Source: Chromobacterium haemolyticum DSM 19808
GTDB taxonomy: Bacteria > Pseudomonadota > Gammaproteobacteria > Burkholderiales > Chromobacteriaceae
Assembly (NCBI RefSeq): GCF_000711885.1
Contig: NZ_JONK01000001.1
Span: 124,001-188,000 of the forward strand
DNA length: 64,000 bases
Reading direction: 5' to 3'
Shown here: piece after piece, positions 28,888 through 37,819 of the stretch
Position numbering within the stretch: position 1 is the stretch's first letter
How the letters are laid out: every line of letters begins with the position of its first letter
The notes under the pieces: generated by a model
What the model was told of the DNA's origin: nothing
What the model saw: the letters and a program-made list of their open reading frames with translations, nothing else
The model's database searches: none
Position numbers and translations under genes: made by a program

Positions 28888-29699
28888 AGCGCTTCCGCCG
28901 CGACGTCCAGCGCCACCGCTTCCAGCACCGCCGCCTTTTGCTCCAGGTAAGCGCCGACGATGCCGTCCAGACTATAGCGTTCCAAATCCAGCGCCATGGC
29001 CCGCGCGTAGTGGCGGATGGCGTTCATGGCGTGAAAGAAGTGGTTTTTCTCGGTGGGGCCGCAGTGCACGCTGATCCAGCCCAGCGTACGAGTGGCGTCG
29101 CGCTCGGCGAAGCCCAGGGTTTGAGTCAGCCAGCGGCGGAACAAAGGCAGGATGAACTCCACTTCGCCGTGAGTGTAGATCTCGTGCGTCAGCGTGGTCA
29201 GCAGCGCAATGGCCAGGTCCGGCTCGCGCAGCGACTGATGGTCCTTCCAGCTCTTGAAGGCCTTGGCGCTGGGGTGGAGGTAGGCATGGGACAGCCACTG
29301 GTCATCTCCGACAATGCCCGTGGCCATGTTGTAGTACATCTGGGCGTGCAGAATCTTGTGCGTGACCGCCAGATCCTCGTCCACGATGCGGTTCAAGCAG
29401 ACCATGGCGGCCAATAAAGCTTCGCGGTCCGCCACCGGCCGGCCGGTGTGAATCAGCAAGGTCATGCGGTTGCTGATGCCGGCCACCGTCATCGCGCTAT
29501 TGTTGGTCTGGCTCCAGCTTTGAAAAAAGCGGCGCAAGGTCTCAGGACTTTGCCGCTGAGCGGTTAGGCGCGCAAAGCCGGCCTCGATTGCTTCAAAGTG
29601 GCGGCCGTGCCGTTCAAAGGCTTCCAGCAGCTCGCGTTTGAGGTGGGAGGCGGGCAAATCCCGCAGGACTGGCATGATGATATGGCTGAGATGATTCAT
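28884..29699 (-). CDS. Heme-oxygenase-like fold (possible diiron) protein
   Basis: A 271-aa, all-helical protein from the ATG at 29699 (AAGGGG upstream); the longer frame adds a basic low-complexity leader. Candidate metal ligands occur in three helices: IVDEDLAVTHKILHAQMYYN, LTHEIYTHGEVEFILP and HCGPTEKNHFFHAMNAIRHYARAM. This His/Glu pattern across helices resembles the heme-oxygenase-like diiron oxidases (UndA/SznF type) and PqqC/TenA proteins, which oxidise amino acids or small molecules. It is the first gene of the operon and its stop overlaps the next start, so it probably supplies the oxidative step. I base the fold on pattern, not a full family match; a non-metal helical scaffold remains possible. 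Confidence 0.5.
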   Translation of the reverse strand: MNHLSHIIMPVLRDLPASHLKRELLEAFERHGRHFEAIEAGFARLTAQRQSPETLRRFFQSWSQTNNSAMTVAGISNRMTLLIHTGRPVADREALLAAMVCLNRIVDEDLAVTHKILHAQMYYNMATGIVGDDQWLSHAYLHPSAKAFKSWKDHQSLREPDLAIALLTTLTHEIYTHGEVEFILPLFRRWLTQTLGFAERDATRTLGWISVHCGPTEKNHFFHAMNAIRHYARAMALDLERYSLDGIVGAYLEQKAAVLEAVALDVAAEAL

Positions 29700-29927
29700 G
29701 AGCAGGACCCCTTGCTGGCATTGAGTGCGCGCCGCGGCAGGCCGGACGGGAAGGCCGCTGGCCCGTTCCTTTTTCGGTCGGACAGACATCAATATGGTTT
29801 AAGGATCAGACTGCCGATATAGGTACTACCACGATATTGAAAATCCGCATGAATGATCTAATGGCGCTTGCCGCACCGTGTATTGATTTGGCATTATTTG
29901 TCTTTTCCGGCAAGCGAGGCAGCGGAA

Positions 29928-30284
29928 ATGCAAGCTCAAGTGATGACCGTCAAACAGGCAAGGTGGATTGAATGCCGTGCCGGCGTGGAAAGCCTGGATC
30001 AGGCGCTGGAACTGGTGGCGCTATGCGCGGAGCACGACGCGCCGTGCTTGCTGCTGGCGGAAGAAGCCTTGCCGCCGGTCTTTTTTGACTTGAGCAGCCG
30101 TTTTGCCGGGGAGTTCATCCAGAAGCTGGTCAACTACCGCCTCGCCGTGGCCGGCGTGTTCGCAAACGGCGCCGCTTATGGGGAGAGATTTGGCGAGTAC
30201 CTGAACGAAGCGCGCCAGGGCCGGCAGTTTCGCGTGTTTGACGGTAGGGAGGCTGCTCTGGCCTGGTTGGCGGCGCAGCATTGA
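29928..30284 (+). CDS. DUF4180 domain protein
   Basis: A 118-aa soluble protein. I chose the ATG at 29928, after GAGGCAGCGGAA; a longer frame would start 60 nt earlier without support. The core CLLLAEEALPPVFFDLSSRFAGEFIQKLVNYRLAVAGVFA followed by FGEYLNEARQGRQFRVFDGREAALAWL is the typical DUF4180 pattern, seen in many proteobacteria and Gram-positives. The domain is small, alpha/beta and without assigned function. The gene is divergent from the biosynthetic operon and may share a promoter region with it, but no functional link is visible. Confidence 0.85.
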   Translation: MQAQVMTVKQARWIECRAGVESLDQALELVALCAEHDAPCLLLAEEALPPVFFDLSSRFAGEFIQKLVNYRLAVAGVFANGAAYGERFGEYLNEARQGRQFRVFDGREAALAWLAAQH

Positions 30285-30598
30285 GGGCGAAGCTGTAGGA
30301 AAAGCGGCGGTTCCGGGGGGGAGGCTGGCGTTGGGGAAGGGGCGCGGATGAGGGAAGCGGCCCCTGAGCGGGGCTGCCGGCTTTCAACCTGTTAACGATC
30401 CGCTGCGCTGCGGAGGGGCCGTCAGCATGACCTGTCGTTGCATGGAAACTGTTCTTGAGAACCATGTGGATAGGCGTGATCGGAACCAGAAGCTGGCCGG
30501 GTGCGGTGCTTTGTGTGAGGCTGATTGCAGCTATGTTTCGCAAAGCGCTTGCGGGGGCACCAACTCCCCCGCCCGATCTATAAGCCAATAGCTCGGTT
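30285..30598. other. Gene-free gap
   Basis: About 310 bp between convergent genes. I see no gene, and no clean terminator. A short motif, GGAGGGGCCGTC (30411-30422), recurs near 54074 but is too short to define a repeat. Confidence 0.45.
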
Positions 30599-32359
30599 TT
30601 ATTTGGGCTGGTCCGAAATCTGCTGATAAATCACTTTGCCGGCTAGCATAGTCCACAACACCTTGGCATCTTTGAGCTGTGCCACTGGTACCTTTTCGAG
30701 ATTACGGTCAATCAGGGCGAAGTCTGCGCTTTTCCCCGCCGTGATACTGCCAATTTGCTGATCCAGCCCTATCACTTTAGCCGCATTGAGGGTGTAGGCC
30801 TGCAAGGCATCCTGACGCGAGATTTTTTCCTCCGCCGGCGGGAGTTCCCCCAGCTCCCCCTGCCGAGTGATCCCTGTGTACATGGCATGGAAGGGATTGG
30901 GCGTGGAGACTGGCCAGTCGCTGGCGCCTGCAACGATGGCGCCACTGCGAATCAAACTCCCCGCAGGATAGAGCTTCTGACGGAGTGCAGGGTTAACGTC
31001 GGCCAACAAGCTGGTACTGGCCGCGTCTTTCCCTGACCACAGAAACTGCATCGATGCGGCGACATTGAGCGGTTTGAACTGCTGGATGTGCCGATCGGCA
31101 ACCACTTCCAAATGCGTCAGGCTGTGCAGGGTCCGGCCTTCAGGATTGCGGGCGCGGGCATAGGCAAGTGCCGTGAGAGCCTCATCGGCCGCACGATCGC
31201 CAATGGTGTGAAAGTGTGCGATCAAGTGCTGGCGGTCGGCCGCCGCAATCAACTCGTTAAAGCGTTGCTGGTTCAGATCTTGGCTGCCGCTGTAGTCCGG
31301 CCGGTTCAGGTAAGGCTGGCTGAGCTTGGCGGATTGAGACGGCGCCTCGATCACGCCGTCTTGCAGAATCTTGATGCCCCCCAGATTCAGCCGGCCGCCT
31401 GAGAACCGCCGTTTCAGCTTCATTACGTCTTGGATGATTTCAGGACCCGAATGGATGCCCACCAGCGCCAGCGCGGTCACATGGCCATTGAGACGCCCTT
31501 GTTGGGCCAGATAAGCGTAAGCGGGCAACTGGCCTTGATCGCGTGCGGTGGGTTCGGCGCTGAAGACGGCGGAGGCCGGCCGGATATTGGTGATGGGGTC
31601 CATCCAGGCGGTAATACCGTACCGATTGAGCTCGCGGGCGCCGGAGGCGATGGCGCGCGCCATGGTCTTGGTGTCTAGCGGGGGCATGGCTTGCAGGATT
31701 TGGTCCCAGCCGGCCTCTGAAACAAAACCGTTCAACTCCCCTTGCGGCGTCTGGCCAAAGTGGCTGGCAACGCTCGGCCCCAGCTTGGCTAGCCTTTTTT
31801 GATCTATGCCGGCCTGCTTCAGCATCGCTTGATTAACCCAGCCTGTGTGAGCATCTGCGCCTGCCAGCACTACCGGGACCGTGGCGAACTCGGGGCTGTT
31901 GAACACTTGGCGGATGGGCTCCAGGTTTTCCCAGTAGCTCAAAGAAACATTGGAGAAGTAGAGGATGTTGCCAAGGCGCAGCTTGGGGCTGTTCTGTTTC
32001 TGCCGCACAAAATCGCGGATTTGCTCGGCGGTGCCCAGCGTGTCGGGAAAGGCTTCGGTCATGCTCTGGAAACCGGCGAATCCGGTATGCACATGCGTAT
32101 CGATCAGGCCGGGCATCAAGAATTTGCCTTGTAGATCCAATCGAGTGGCGCTTGGCCCCATTGCCTTGGCTACAACTGCATAATCGCCAACGATGACGAT
32201 TTTGCCATTTGCTACGCCAACGGCTTCAGGGTGTGGTTGCGTGGCGTCGGCGCTATAGATGTTGCCGCCGTGTAGAATCATGCCGCTGCGCGGCGCCGCC
32301 GATGCGGCAAGCGATAAGAAAAGAACGCCCAGAGTGAACAAGGAGTGTTTCAATAACAT
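30599..32359 (-). CDS. Exported amidohydrolase (YtcJ/amidohydrolase-3 type)
   Basis: A 586-aa enzyme from the ATG at 32359 (AGGAAACC upstream). Residues 1-21 are a signal peptide ending in ASAA. The metal-dependent amidohydrolase pattern is present: LMPGLIDTHVHTGF (first HxH), a Lys in GGIKILQDGVIEAP, AHFHTIGDRA, SLTHLEVVADRH, and VAGASDWPVSTPNPF with the final Asp. This matches the YtcJ-like group (amidohydrolase_3), whose substrates are mostly unknown N-acyl or amide compounds. A periplasmic or secreted location is implied. A second, unrelated-type exported amidohydrolase lies 1.2 kb upstream, with an AraC regulator between them, suggesting a linked catabolic function. The AraC gene is on the same strand, 108 bp before it. 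Confidence 0.88.
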   Translation of the reverse strand: MLLKHSLFTLGVLFLSLAASAAPRSGMILHGGNIYSADATQPHPEAVGVANGKIVIVGDYAVVAKAMGPSATRLDLQGKFLMPGLIDTHVHTGFAGFQSMTEAFPDTLGTAEQIRDFVRQKQNSPKLRLGNILYFSNVSLSYWENLEPIRQVFNSPEFATVPVVLAGADAHTGWVNQAMLKQAGIDQKRLAKLGPSVASHFGQTPQGELNGFVSEAGWDQILQAMPPLDTKTMARAIASGARELNRYGITAWMDPITNIRPASAVFSAEPTARDQGQLPAYAYLAQQGRLNGHVTALALVGIHSGPEIIQDVMKLKRRFSGGRLNLGGIKILQDGVIEAPSQSAKLSQPYLNRPDYSGSQDLNQQRFNELIAAADRQHLIAHFHTIGDRAADEALTALAYARARNPEGRTLHSLTHLEVVADRHIQQFKPLNVAASMQFLWSGKDAASTSLLADVNPALRQKLYPAGSLIRSGAIVAGASDWPVSTPNPFHAMYTGITRQGELGELPPAEEKISRQDALQAYTLNAAKVIGLDQQIGSITAGKSADFALIDRNLEKVPVAQLKDAKVLWTMLAGKVIYQQISDQPK

Positions 32360-32467
32360 GGTGGTTTCCTGGCATCGGACCGCCAATGGCGGCATGTAGA
32401 AGAACCATGCGACGAAGCGCCGACATGGACAACAACGATGCGGACAGGAAACGACAGTGTGCCGAGT

Positions 32468-33352
32468 TCAGCCAGGCGGCTCGCCAATAGGCATATGGAT
32501 CTCCACCGCGTACCAGCCAAGCTCCGGTTGGGTTCCAGGCAAGTACAGCTCGTAGCAAGGGCTGTCGCCCAACTCGTAGCCGTGTCTATCCATCCAGGCG
32601 GCCGCGGCGTGCCAGGCTTGCGCCAGCAGAGCTTCGTCTCCCGCGCAAGAAAATACAGCGTAGCGCCCGCCAGGCACCTGTTGCGTCACGCGCTGGTCAA
32701 CCAAATCCGGCAGTTGCGCGCACATATCGGTGCGGCACTTGTTCGGCGGGGTGACCAGCGGGTAGTCCCAATACACCGCCAGCACCGGCGTAGTCTGAAA
32801 GTCCGGTGTATAGCCTAGCAATTCACTTAGAGCCAAGAAGGCATGGGCGCAGGACGCTTGACCATAATTTCCGGTTTGGCGGGCATACACCACCTCCCGG
32901 GCGGCAAGCTCCCGGATACTGGCGAAAGCCGTTGCTTCATTGTCCGCATCAAGGTCGTCAAGGTATTGAATTGCTGCCGGGATGTCGTTTCCATGCTTGC
33001 TATTTTGCATGTGCAGCCGATAGTCCGACGGGCTTAGGCCAAAGTGCCGCCGAAAGCTTTTTGCCATGTTTTGCGAGCTGGAAAATCCGCAAAAAGCGGC
33101 TAAGCGGCTCATATTGTAGATTTGGGACGAGCATAGGTATTTGGCGACACGCTCCAGTCTTAGTCTTCTGATCGCTTCGCTTAATGTTTCGCCGGTTTCC
33201 TGCTTGAACACGCGGTGGAAGTGGAAACGTGAAGAGGCGCACTGGCGAGATACCACGGCAAGCGAGTGCTCCTGTTCCAGGCTGCTGCTGATCAGGTTCA
33301 AGGCTTTCATCACTTTGAGCTTGTTGTGGGCAAGCGCTTTAGCGCGGCGCAT
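32468..33352 (-). CDS. AraC-type regulator with C-terminal GyrI-like domain
   Basis: A 294-aa regulator with its DNA-binding domain at the N-terminus, the reverse of AraC itself. Two helix-turn-helix units are visible in residues 20-105 (LAVVSRQCASSRFHFHRVFKQETG and MSRLAAFCGFSSSQNMAKSFRRHFGLSPSDYR). The C-terminal half (residues 140-290), with ARQTGNYGQA, VPGGRYAVFSCAG and CYELYLPG, is a GyrI-like small-molecule-binding domain as in Rob and BmrR-type proteins, and probably binds an inducer. It lies between two exported amidohydrolase genes and directly upstream of one, so control of these is likely but inferred. Confidence 0.92.
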   Translation of the reverse strand: MRRAKALAHNKLKVMKALNLISSSLEQEHSLAVVSRQCASSRFHFHRVFKQETGETLSEAIRRLRLERVAKYLCSSQIYNMSRLAAFCGFSSSQNMAKSFRRHFGLSPSDYRLHMQNSKHGNDIPAAIQYLDDLDADNEATAFASIRELAAREVVYARQTGNYGQASCAHAFLALSELLGYTPDFQTTPVLAVYWDYPLVTPPNKCRTDMCAQLPDLVDQRVTQQVPGGRYAVFSCAGDEALLAQAWHAAAAWMDRHGYELGDSPCYELYLPGTQPELGWYAVEIHMPIGEPPG

Positions 33353-33389
33353 GGTGGAATGTCATAGATGAATCTTCTGCGTTTAGAAT

Positions 33390-33522
33390 CTGTTTACGAT
33401 CTGCCGCGCGTTGATGAGATGGTGAGACAAGAGCGTGAGCCCTCTTCGAAATGCGAATGTACCATCTGTGCACTCCGCTTTTTCGTTTGTTTTCGCCTTG
33501 TCTCGCGAGCGACGGCTTCCCT
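33390..33522 (-). repeat. Copy of the dispersed element, one end intact
   Basis: CTGTTTACGATCT at 33390-33402 equals the terminal repeat of the element at 23097. The region 33420-33522, read on the minus strand (GCGAGACAAGGCGAAAAC, AAAAAGCGGAGTG, GGTACATTCGCATTTCGAA), matches the copies at 958 and 35149. The other terminal repeat is not found. Confidence 0.65.
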
Positions 33523-33565
33523 ATGGTCCATTGCAATAAGAGTTCTTCTGTTTGCAATTTCTTCT

Positions 33566-34969
33566 TCAGTTTTGCGAGTTTGGCAGCGGCGCCTTGCGCA
33601 TCGTATTTTTGTAGATCACCCCATCCTTCATGATCACGGTAAAGTTTTTCGCGGGGTTCTCAATCAATTTGATGTCCGCTATAGGGTTGCCGTCAACCAA
33701 CAATAAGTCAGCCAGCGCTCCTTCCTCAACCACGCCGATCTTCCCGGGATAGGGTGAGCGCAGACCGGATAGCGCAAGCAATTCTCCATTGTCAGCGGTG
33801 GCCATTTTTAGCACTTGAGCCGGCGTATACCAACGCACGAGCTTGGCCAACTGCGCGCCTTGGCGGCTAGCCAGCTTGGCGTCGAACAAAGTGTCTGTGC
33901 CGAATGCCGTCTTAATCTTGTACTTCTTCGCCAATTGATAAGCATTGTCGGTGCCCTTGAGCATCTGTAATTGCTTGGCCCGATTAACAGAACCTTCGGG
34001 GAAAGGGATCATGTCCTCGTCCTCAAGAAAAGGCTGCAAGCTCCACCAGATGCCTTTTTCGGCCATCAATTTAGCGCTGGCTTCGTCAGCAAGCTGGCCG
34101 TGATCAATGCATTTGACGCCTGCGCGAATCGCTGTCTGAATCGCTTTGGGCGTGTAAGCATGCACTGCGACATAAGTGCCCCAGTTATCCGCGGCCTCGA
34201 CCGCGGCATGAATCTCGGCCTCGCTATATTGCGCGACGTCCAAAGGATCGTAATTAGAGGCTACGCCACCACCCGCCATCACTTTCAAAAGGCTGGCGCC
34301 TTGTAACAATTGCTCGCGCGCGCCGCGCCTTACTTCATCCGGACTATCCGCTATCACCGCGTACCCCAGCCGCTCGCTGAAATGAGCAGGAGAGCCATCC
34401 TTGCGCGGCAGGTCAAAATGGCTGCGAAAATCCGCGTGACCTGAGGTCTGTGAAATTGCCGCGCCGGACGGCCAGATGCGAGGCCCTGGAATGTGACCCT
34501 CATCAATCGCTCGCTTCATGCCAAAGGTTGGACCGGATAGATCTCTTGCGCTGGTAAATCCACGCATCAACATGTCGCCGGCCGCCTTGGCCTGCACGAT
34601 CTGGGTATAGTTTGGGTCCGCGGTCATCAGCACCGGCAATGGAACCACCGACTGCGCCATATGGGTATGGGCATCAATGAGTCCAGGCATTAGAGTGCGT
34701 CCTTCCGCATCAATCAACACTACATTGGCACTTCGCTCGATTGAGATGGGCAAGGCAGAGATCTTCACAATCTTGTTGCCACGCACAAGCACATTCGCCG
34801 GCGCGCTGAGTTGCTTTGACTTGCCATCGAAAATTCGTGCGCCGGTGATCAGGGTCTGCAATTCTGGAACAGGCTTCGATACAGGCAAAGGCGGCTCCGC
34901 GGCCTCCTGTCCGTGAGCGTGCACCATGGAAGTTGTCAGCATGAGTAAGACAAGGGCAAGTTTTTGCAT
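33566..34969 (-). CDS. Exported metal-dependent amidohydrolase (imidazolonepropionase/prolidase-like)
   Basis: A 467-aa enzyme with signal peptide (residues 1-18, ending VHA) and GGAGAACTCC before the ATG at 34969. The mature protein has the TIM-barrel amidohydrolase signature: GRTLMPGLIDAHTHM (first HxH), a candidate carbamylated Lys in ASLLKVMAGGGVAS, TYVAVHAYTPKA and CIDHGQLADEA (further His ligands) and FGTDTLFD (catalytic Asp). These define the amidohydrolase_1 group that includes Xaa-Pro/Xaa-Arg dipeptidases and organophosphate-degrading homologues. An exported location suggests hydrolysis of peptides or N-acyl compounds in the periplasm. The gene is upstream of the AraC regulator on the same strand, with a repeat element in between. 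Confidence 0.9.
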   Translation of the reverse strand: MQKLALVLLMLTTSMVHAHGQEAAEPPLPVSKPVPELQTLITGARIFDGKSKQLSAPANVLVRGNKIVKISALPISIERSANVVLIDAEGRTLMPGLIDAHTHMAQSVVPLPVLMTADPNYTQIVQAKAAGDMLMRGFTSARDLSGPTFGMKRAIDEGHIPGPRIWPSGAAISQTSGHADFRSHFDLPRKDGSPAHFSERLGYAVIADSPDEVRRGAREQLLQGASLLKVMAGGGVASNYDPLDVAQYSEAEIHAAVEAADNWGTYVAVHAYTPKAIQTAIRAGVKCIDHGQLADEASAKLMAEKGIWWSLQPFLEDEDMIPFPEGSVNRAKQLQMLKGTDNAYQLAKKYKIKTAFGTDTLFDAKLASRQGAQLAKLVRWYTPAQVLKMATADNGELLALSGLRSPYPGKIGVVEEGALADLLLVDGNPIADIKLIENPAKNFTVIMKDGVIYKNTMRKAPLPNSQN

Positions 34970-35400
34970 GGAGTTCTCCAGAGGAGTGGGGCCTCATGAA
35001 CCACAACCGCGAAGAGACGCAGAAGCCGTATGACCTGTAGATTAGCACGACATTGTCATTTTACTTGCCAGTGGCAAGAATGATTAATAACAAAATTAAA
35101 TATGTTGCATACCCCTGCAAGGTTTGGGTCAAGGCTTGTCAGAGCCTGTTCAAAAGTCTCGCGAGCAAGAGCGAGATAAGGCGAAAACGGCTCAGAAAGC
35201 GGAATGGTCGAGTGGTATATGAGCATTTCGCAGGGGCATGACCCGTCAACAGCGGGTACGCCACACCCCGTTGGCGTTTCCAATGCTATTAATTTTTATA
35301 CCAAATGATTGTTTTCGGGCTGTTTGAATAGACTAAAAGCATGGCGAGCAGCGCTAGCTGTGCCATGATTTAGAAACGAACGACACTGCCTGGAGCCGTC
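34970..35400. other. Gap with a repeat copy
   Basis: About 430 bp of divergent intergenic sequence. It contains the element copy at 35149-35235 and a short AT-rich part (35060-35110) fit for promoters. No gene is credible. Confidence 0.5.
35149..35235 (+). repeat. Degraded copy of the dispersed element
   Basis: CTGTTCAAAAGTCTCGCGAG, then GATAAGGCGAAAACGG, AGAAAGCGGAATGG and GTATATGAGCATTTCG match the copies at 958 and 33390 in order. The left end is a worn form of the CTGTTTACGATCT terminus. Confidence 0.6.
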
Positions 35401-36990
35401 ATGCCCCTGATCCGCTGCTGCCTGCTGTTCCTGTTGCTGTCGCTGCCGACTCTAGCCGCCGAACCACACCCATCGCCTTCTTCAGCCGACAACGCCCGCA
35501 CACTGATTCTGGACAATCGGCCCATCTTCCTGTTTCTAGCCGGACAGGGCGTCCTGACGCCAGAACAACGACTGCAGCGCACTCTGGAGCGGATCAATGC
35601 GCTGGAGCCAGAGGACCTGCGCCAACCAGTAGAAACCACACCTTTCACCGCCGGCCGGTTGCGCGGCCTGGCGCTGAGCGTGCGTGGCAAGCCGCTCTTC
35701 ACCATCTTGGAGAGCGACCTTGATCCAGGCGATCAATTGACGTTGGAGCAGGCTGGTACCCGAGTGCAGAACCGTCTGAACGAACTGCGGCTGGCGGTTC
35801 TGGAACAGCGCTCGCCTCAACACATCGCCCAGTCCGTACTACTGACGATTTTCGCCGCTCTCGTGTTCGCCGCTGTGCTGTTCTTAATCATCAAGGGGCG
35901 CTCCGCCTCGCGGCACCGGCTGGCACGGCAGTCACTTCCATCGCGATCAGCCAGCCATTTCAACCTGTATCGATTCCTGCTGGCCGCGGAACACCATCTG
36001 GTGGATATCACCGCGTTGCTGTGCGCGCTGTTCGCCGCTTATGTCTGGCTAAGCTACTCGCTGAGCTTGTTCTCCTACACTCGCCCGCTGGGACGGAAAT
36101 TGGCTGGCGCCTTTTATCAGCTCCTGGCAACCATCACCGACGACACGCTATCCGCATTGCCTGGCTTGGCCATCGTCGCCGTGATCTTTCTCCTGACCCG
36201 GCTGCTTGGCCGCGGCCTCGCATTGTTGTTCGGCTCAGTGGAACGGGGTCAGTTGGAATTACCTGGTTTGCATGCCGAAACCGCTGGAGCCACCCGTCGG
36301 CTGGCCTCGGTGACCCTTTGGCTGTTCGCGTTGATCGTTGCCTATCCCTACCTCCCTGGCGCCAACAGCGACGCTTTCAAGGGCGTCAGCGTGTTTTTCG
36401 GCTTGATGGTTACCTTGGGCTCGGCCGGGTTGATGAATCACGCGATGAGCGGTCTGGTGCTGATTTATTCCCGCGCGCTGCGCACCGGCGATTACGTGAA
36501 GATAGGGGAAGTGGAAGGACGGGTCAGCGAATTATCGGCACTGTCGACCAAGCTCACTACTGGTCAGGGTTTCGAGATCACCATTCCCAACGCGGTGGCG
36601 GTGGGCGGCCTGGTGAACAACTACAGCCGCCACGCCAACGCCGCGGGGACCCTGCTCTCCACCCGCATCACCATAGGCTACTACACGCCTTGGCGGCAGG
36701 TGGAGGCGTTGCTGGAGCTGGCTGCGCGGCGCTGCCCCTATATTGACCCAGCCTGGAAGCCTCGCGTGCGCAAGCTGGCGTTGCAGGATTTTTATGTCGA
36801 ATATGAGCTACAGGCAAAGTTGATGGCGGATGCCCAGCCGCCAACCGCGCGCGACATGCTGCACGGCCTGATCCTGGATGCGTTCAACGAGTTCGGCGTG
36901 CAAATCATGTCGCCGCATTTCGCCGAACAGCCTGACGTTCCTGTGCTGGTGCCGGCGGAGCGCTGGAACGAACCGCCCGCGGGACAATAG
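35401..36990 (+). CDS. MscS-family mechanosensitive channel
   Basis: A 529-aa inner-membrane protein with a cleavable signal-like N-terminus (residues 1-19, ending in TLAA) and a periplasmic helical region up to about residue 140. Some five membrane helices follow. The pore-lining MscS core begins near residue 325 (SVFFGLMVTLGSAGLMNHAMSGLVLIYSRALRTGDYVKIGEVEGRVSELS), with the Gly/Ala packing and the YVKIGEVEG beta-domain start typical of the family. The cytoplasmic domain ends FNEFGVQIMSPHF. It should open under hypo-osmotic stress to release solutes. Large N-terminal extensions mark the MscK/YbdG-like subgroups. It is monocistronic. Confidence 0.92.
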   Translation: MPLIRCCLLFLLLSLPTLAAEPHPSPSSADNARTLILDNRPIFLFLAGQGVLTPEQRLQRTLERINALEPEDLRQPVETTPFTAGRLRGLALSVRGKPLFTILESDLDPGDQLTLEQAGTRVQNRLNELRLAVLEQRSPQHIAQSVLLTIFAALVFAAVLFLIIKGRSASRHRLARQSLPSRSASHFNLYRFLLAAEHHLVDITALLCALFAAYVWLSYSLSLFSYTRPLGRKLAGAFYQLLATITDDTLSALPGLAIVAVIFLLTRLLGRGLALLFGSVERGQLELPGLHAETAGATRRLASVTLWLFALIVAYPYLPGANSDAFKGVSVFFGLMVTLGSAGLMNHAMSGLVLIYSRALRTGDYVKIGEVEGRVSELSALSTKLTTGQGFEITIPNAVAVGGLVNNYSRHANAAGTLLSTRITIGYYTPWRQVEALLELAARRCPYIDPAWKPRVRKLALQDFYVEYELQAKLMADAQPPTARDMLHGLILDAFNEFGVQIMSPHFAEQPDVPVLVPAERWNEPPAGQ

Positions 36991-37328
36991 CCGCCATGCT
37001 CACCAAGCGAGTTGTAGCGGCCAACCTCGGGGAGAGTGGTCTTGGGGGGCAAGGGTTGGGCGACTTGCCTCGCGGGTATGTGGGATCGATAGACCGACCG
37101 TGTTTCTTCTATACAGTGAAAAATGTCGAGGGCACCTGAGTGCATAGGTCATGAGGACGGAAGCCGACCAATCAAACGATGGCTGACCAAGGTTAATGTG
37201 CGTATCTACATGCCGTGTGTAGATATGCCTCAATGGTCTGCTGATGTTAATTGGCCCGCCTCGTGGAGAGCAGGTCACGAGTCTTTCGGCTCCGCTGGAG
37301 AGGGAACTTTGAGAGAGGGCGCAGGGCG
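36991..37328. other. Gene-free gap with a small inverted repeat
   Basis: About 340 bp without a credible gene between convergent genes. TATCTACA (37203-37210) and TGTAGATA (37218-37225) are perfect 8-bp inverted repeats with a 7-nt spacer and no T-run, possibly a protein-binding site. Confidence 0.45.
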
Positions 37329-37658
37329 TCAGCGGCCTTTATCCAGTTCGCAGGCGAGGCCGGTGCCGGCGAAACCGCCGTACAACTTCATTTGGTCCGG
37401 CTGCTTGCGGGTGATGAAGAAACTGTCCGGCAGTGGCAAACCGGTGTTGCCGCGCGGCCAGGTCAGGAGCCCGCGCTCATCCATATAACCCTGAAAGCGC
37501 TGTTCGCCGCGAATCAACTCCACCGTCTGGCTCTGGCGGCTGAAGTGAAAGCGGGTGGCATCTGCGCAGTGGTAGCTGGCCTGCATCGCCTGCGGCTTGC
37601 AGCCGGCCGTCAGAGCCAGAGCCAAGCTGGCGAAGAGGAAACGGGCGGGGAGGGTCAT
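37329..37658 (-). CDS. Small lipoprotein, possibly MliC-like
   Basis: A 109-aa protein with a type II signal peptide: lipobox LTAGC at residues 16-20, so Cys20 would be lipidated. The mature domain begins with ASYHCADATRFHFSRQSQTVELIRGEQRFQGYM and ends LACELDKGR; a second Cys (in ACEL) may pair with that in YHC. The Tyr-x-Cys beginning and the C-terminal Cys suggest the small beta-barrel of MliC-type lysozyme inhibitors, but the key Ser/Lys inhibitory motif is not clear. The call beyond lipoprotein is tentative. It is alone on the minus strand. Confidence 0.68.
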   Translation of the reverse strand: MTLPARFLFASLALALTAGCKPQAMQASYHCADATRFHFSRQSQTVELIRGEQRFQGYMDERGLLTWPRGNTGLPLPDSFFITRKQPDQMKLYGGFAGTGLACELDKGR

Positions 37659-37819
37659 GGGCGGCGAGTGGGCTTAGGACGGAAGGCCGCCAATATAGCA
37701 AGAGCGGCCGGCGACGGCTAGCCGCGCTCCCGGCGAGACTGGTCTATTCGCGAGGGAACGGTTAACATGCCGATCGATTTTTTGGCCGTCGCTCCAATGG
37801 CGGCCGCAAGGAGACAAGC

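Noticed and set aside
30381-30450. Another copy of the dispersed element (CTGTTAACGATCCG)
   Set aside because: It resembles one terminal repeat, but no interior or second end matches, so it may be chance.
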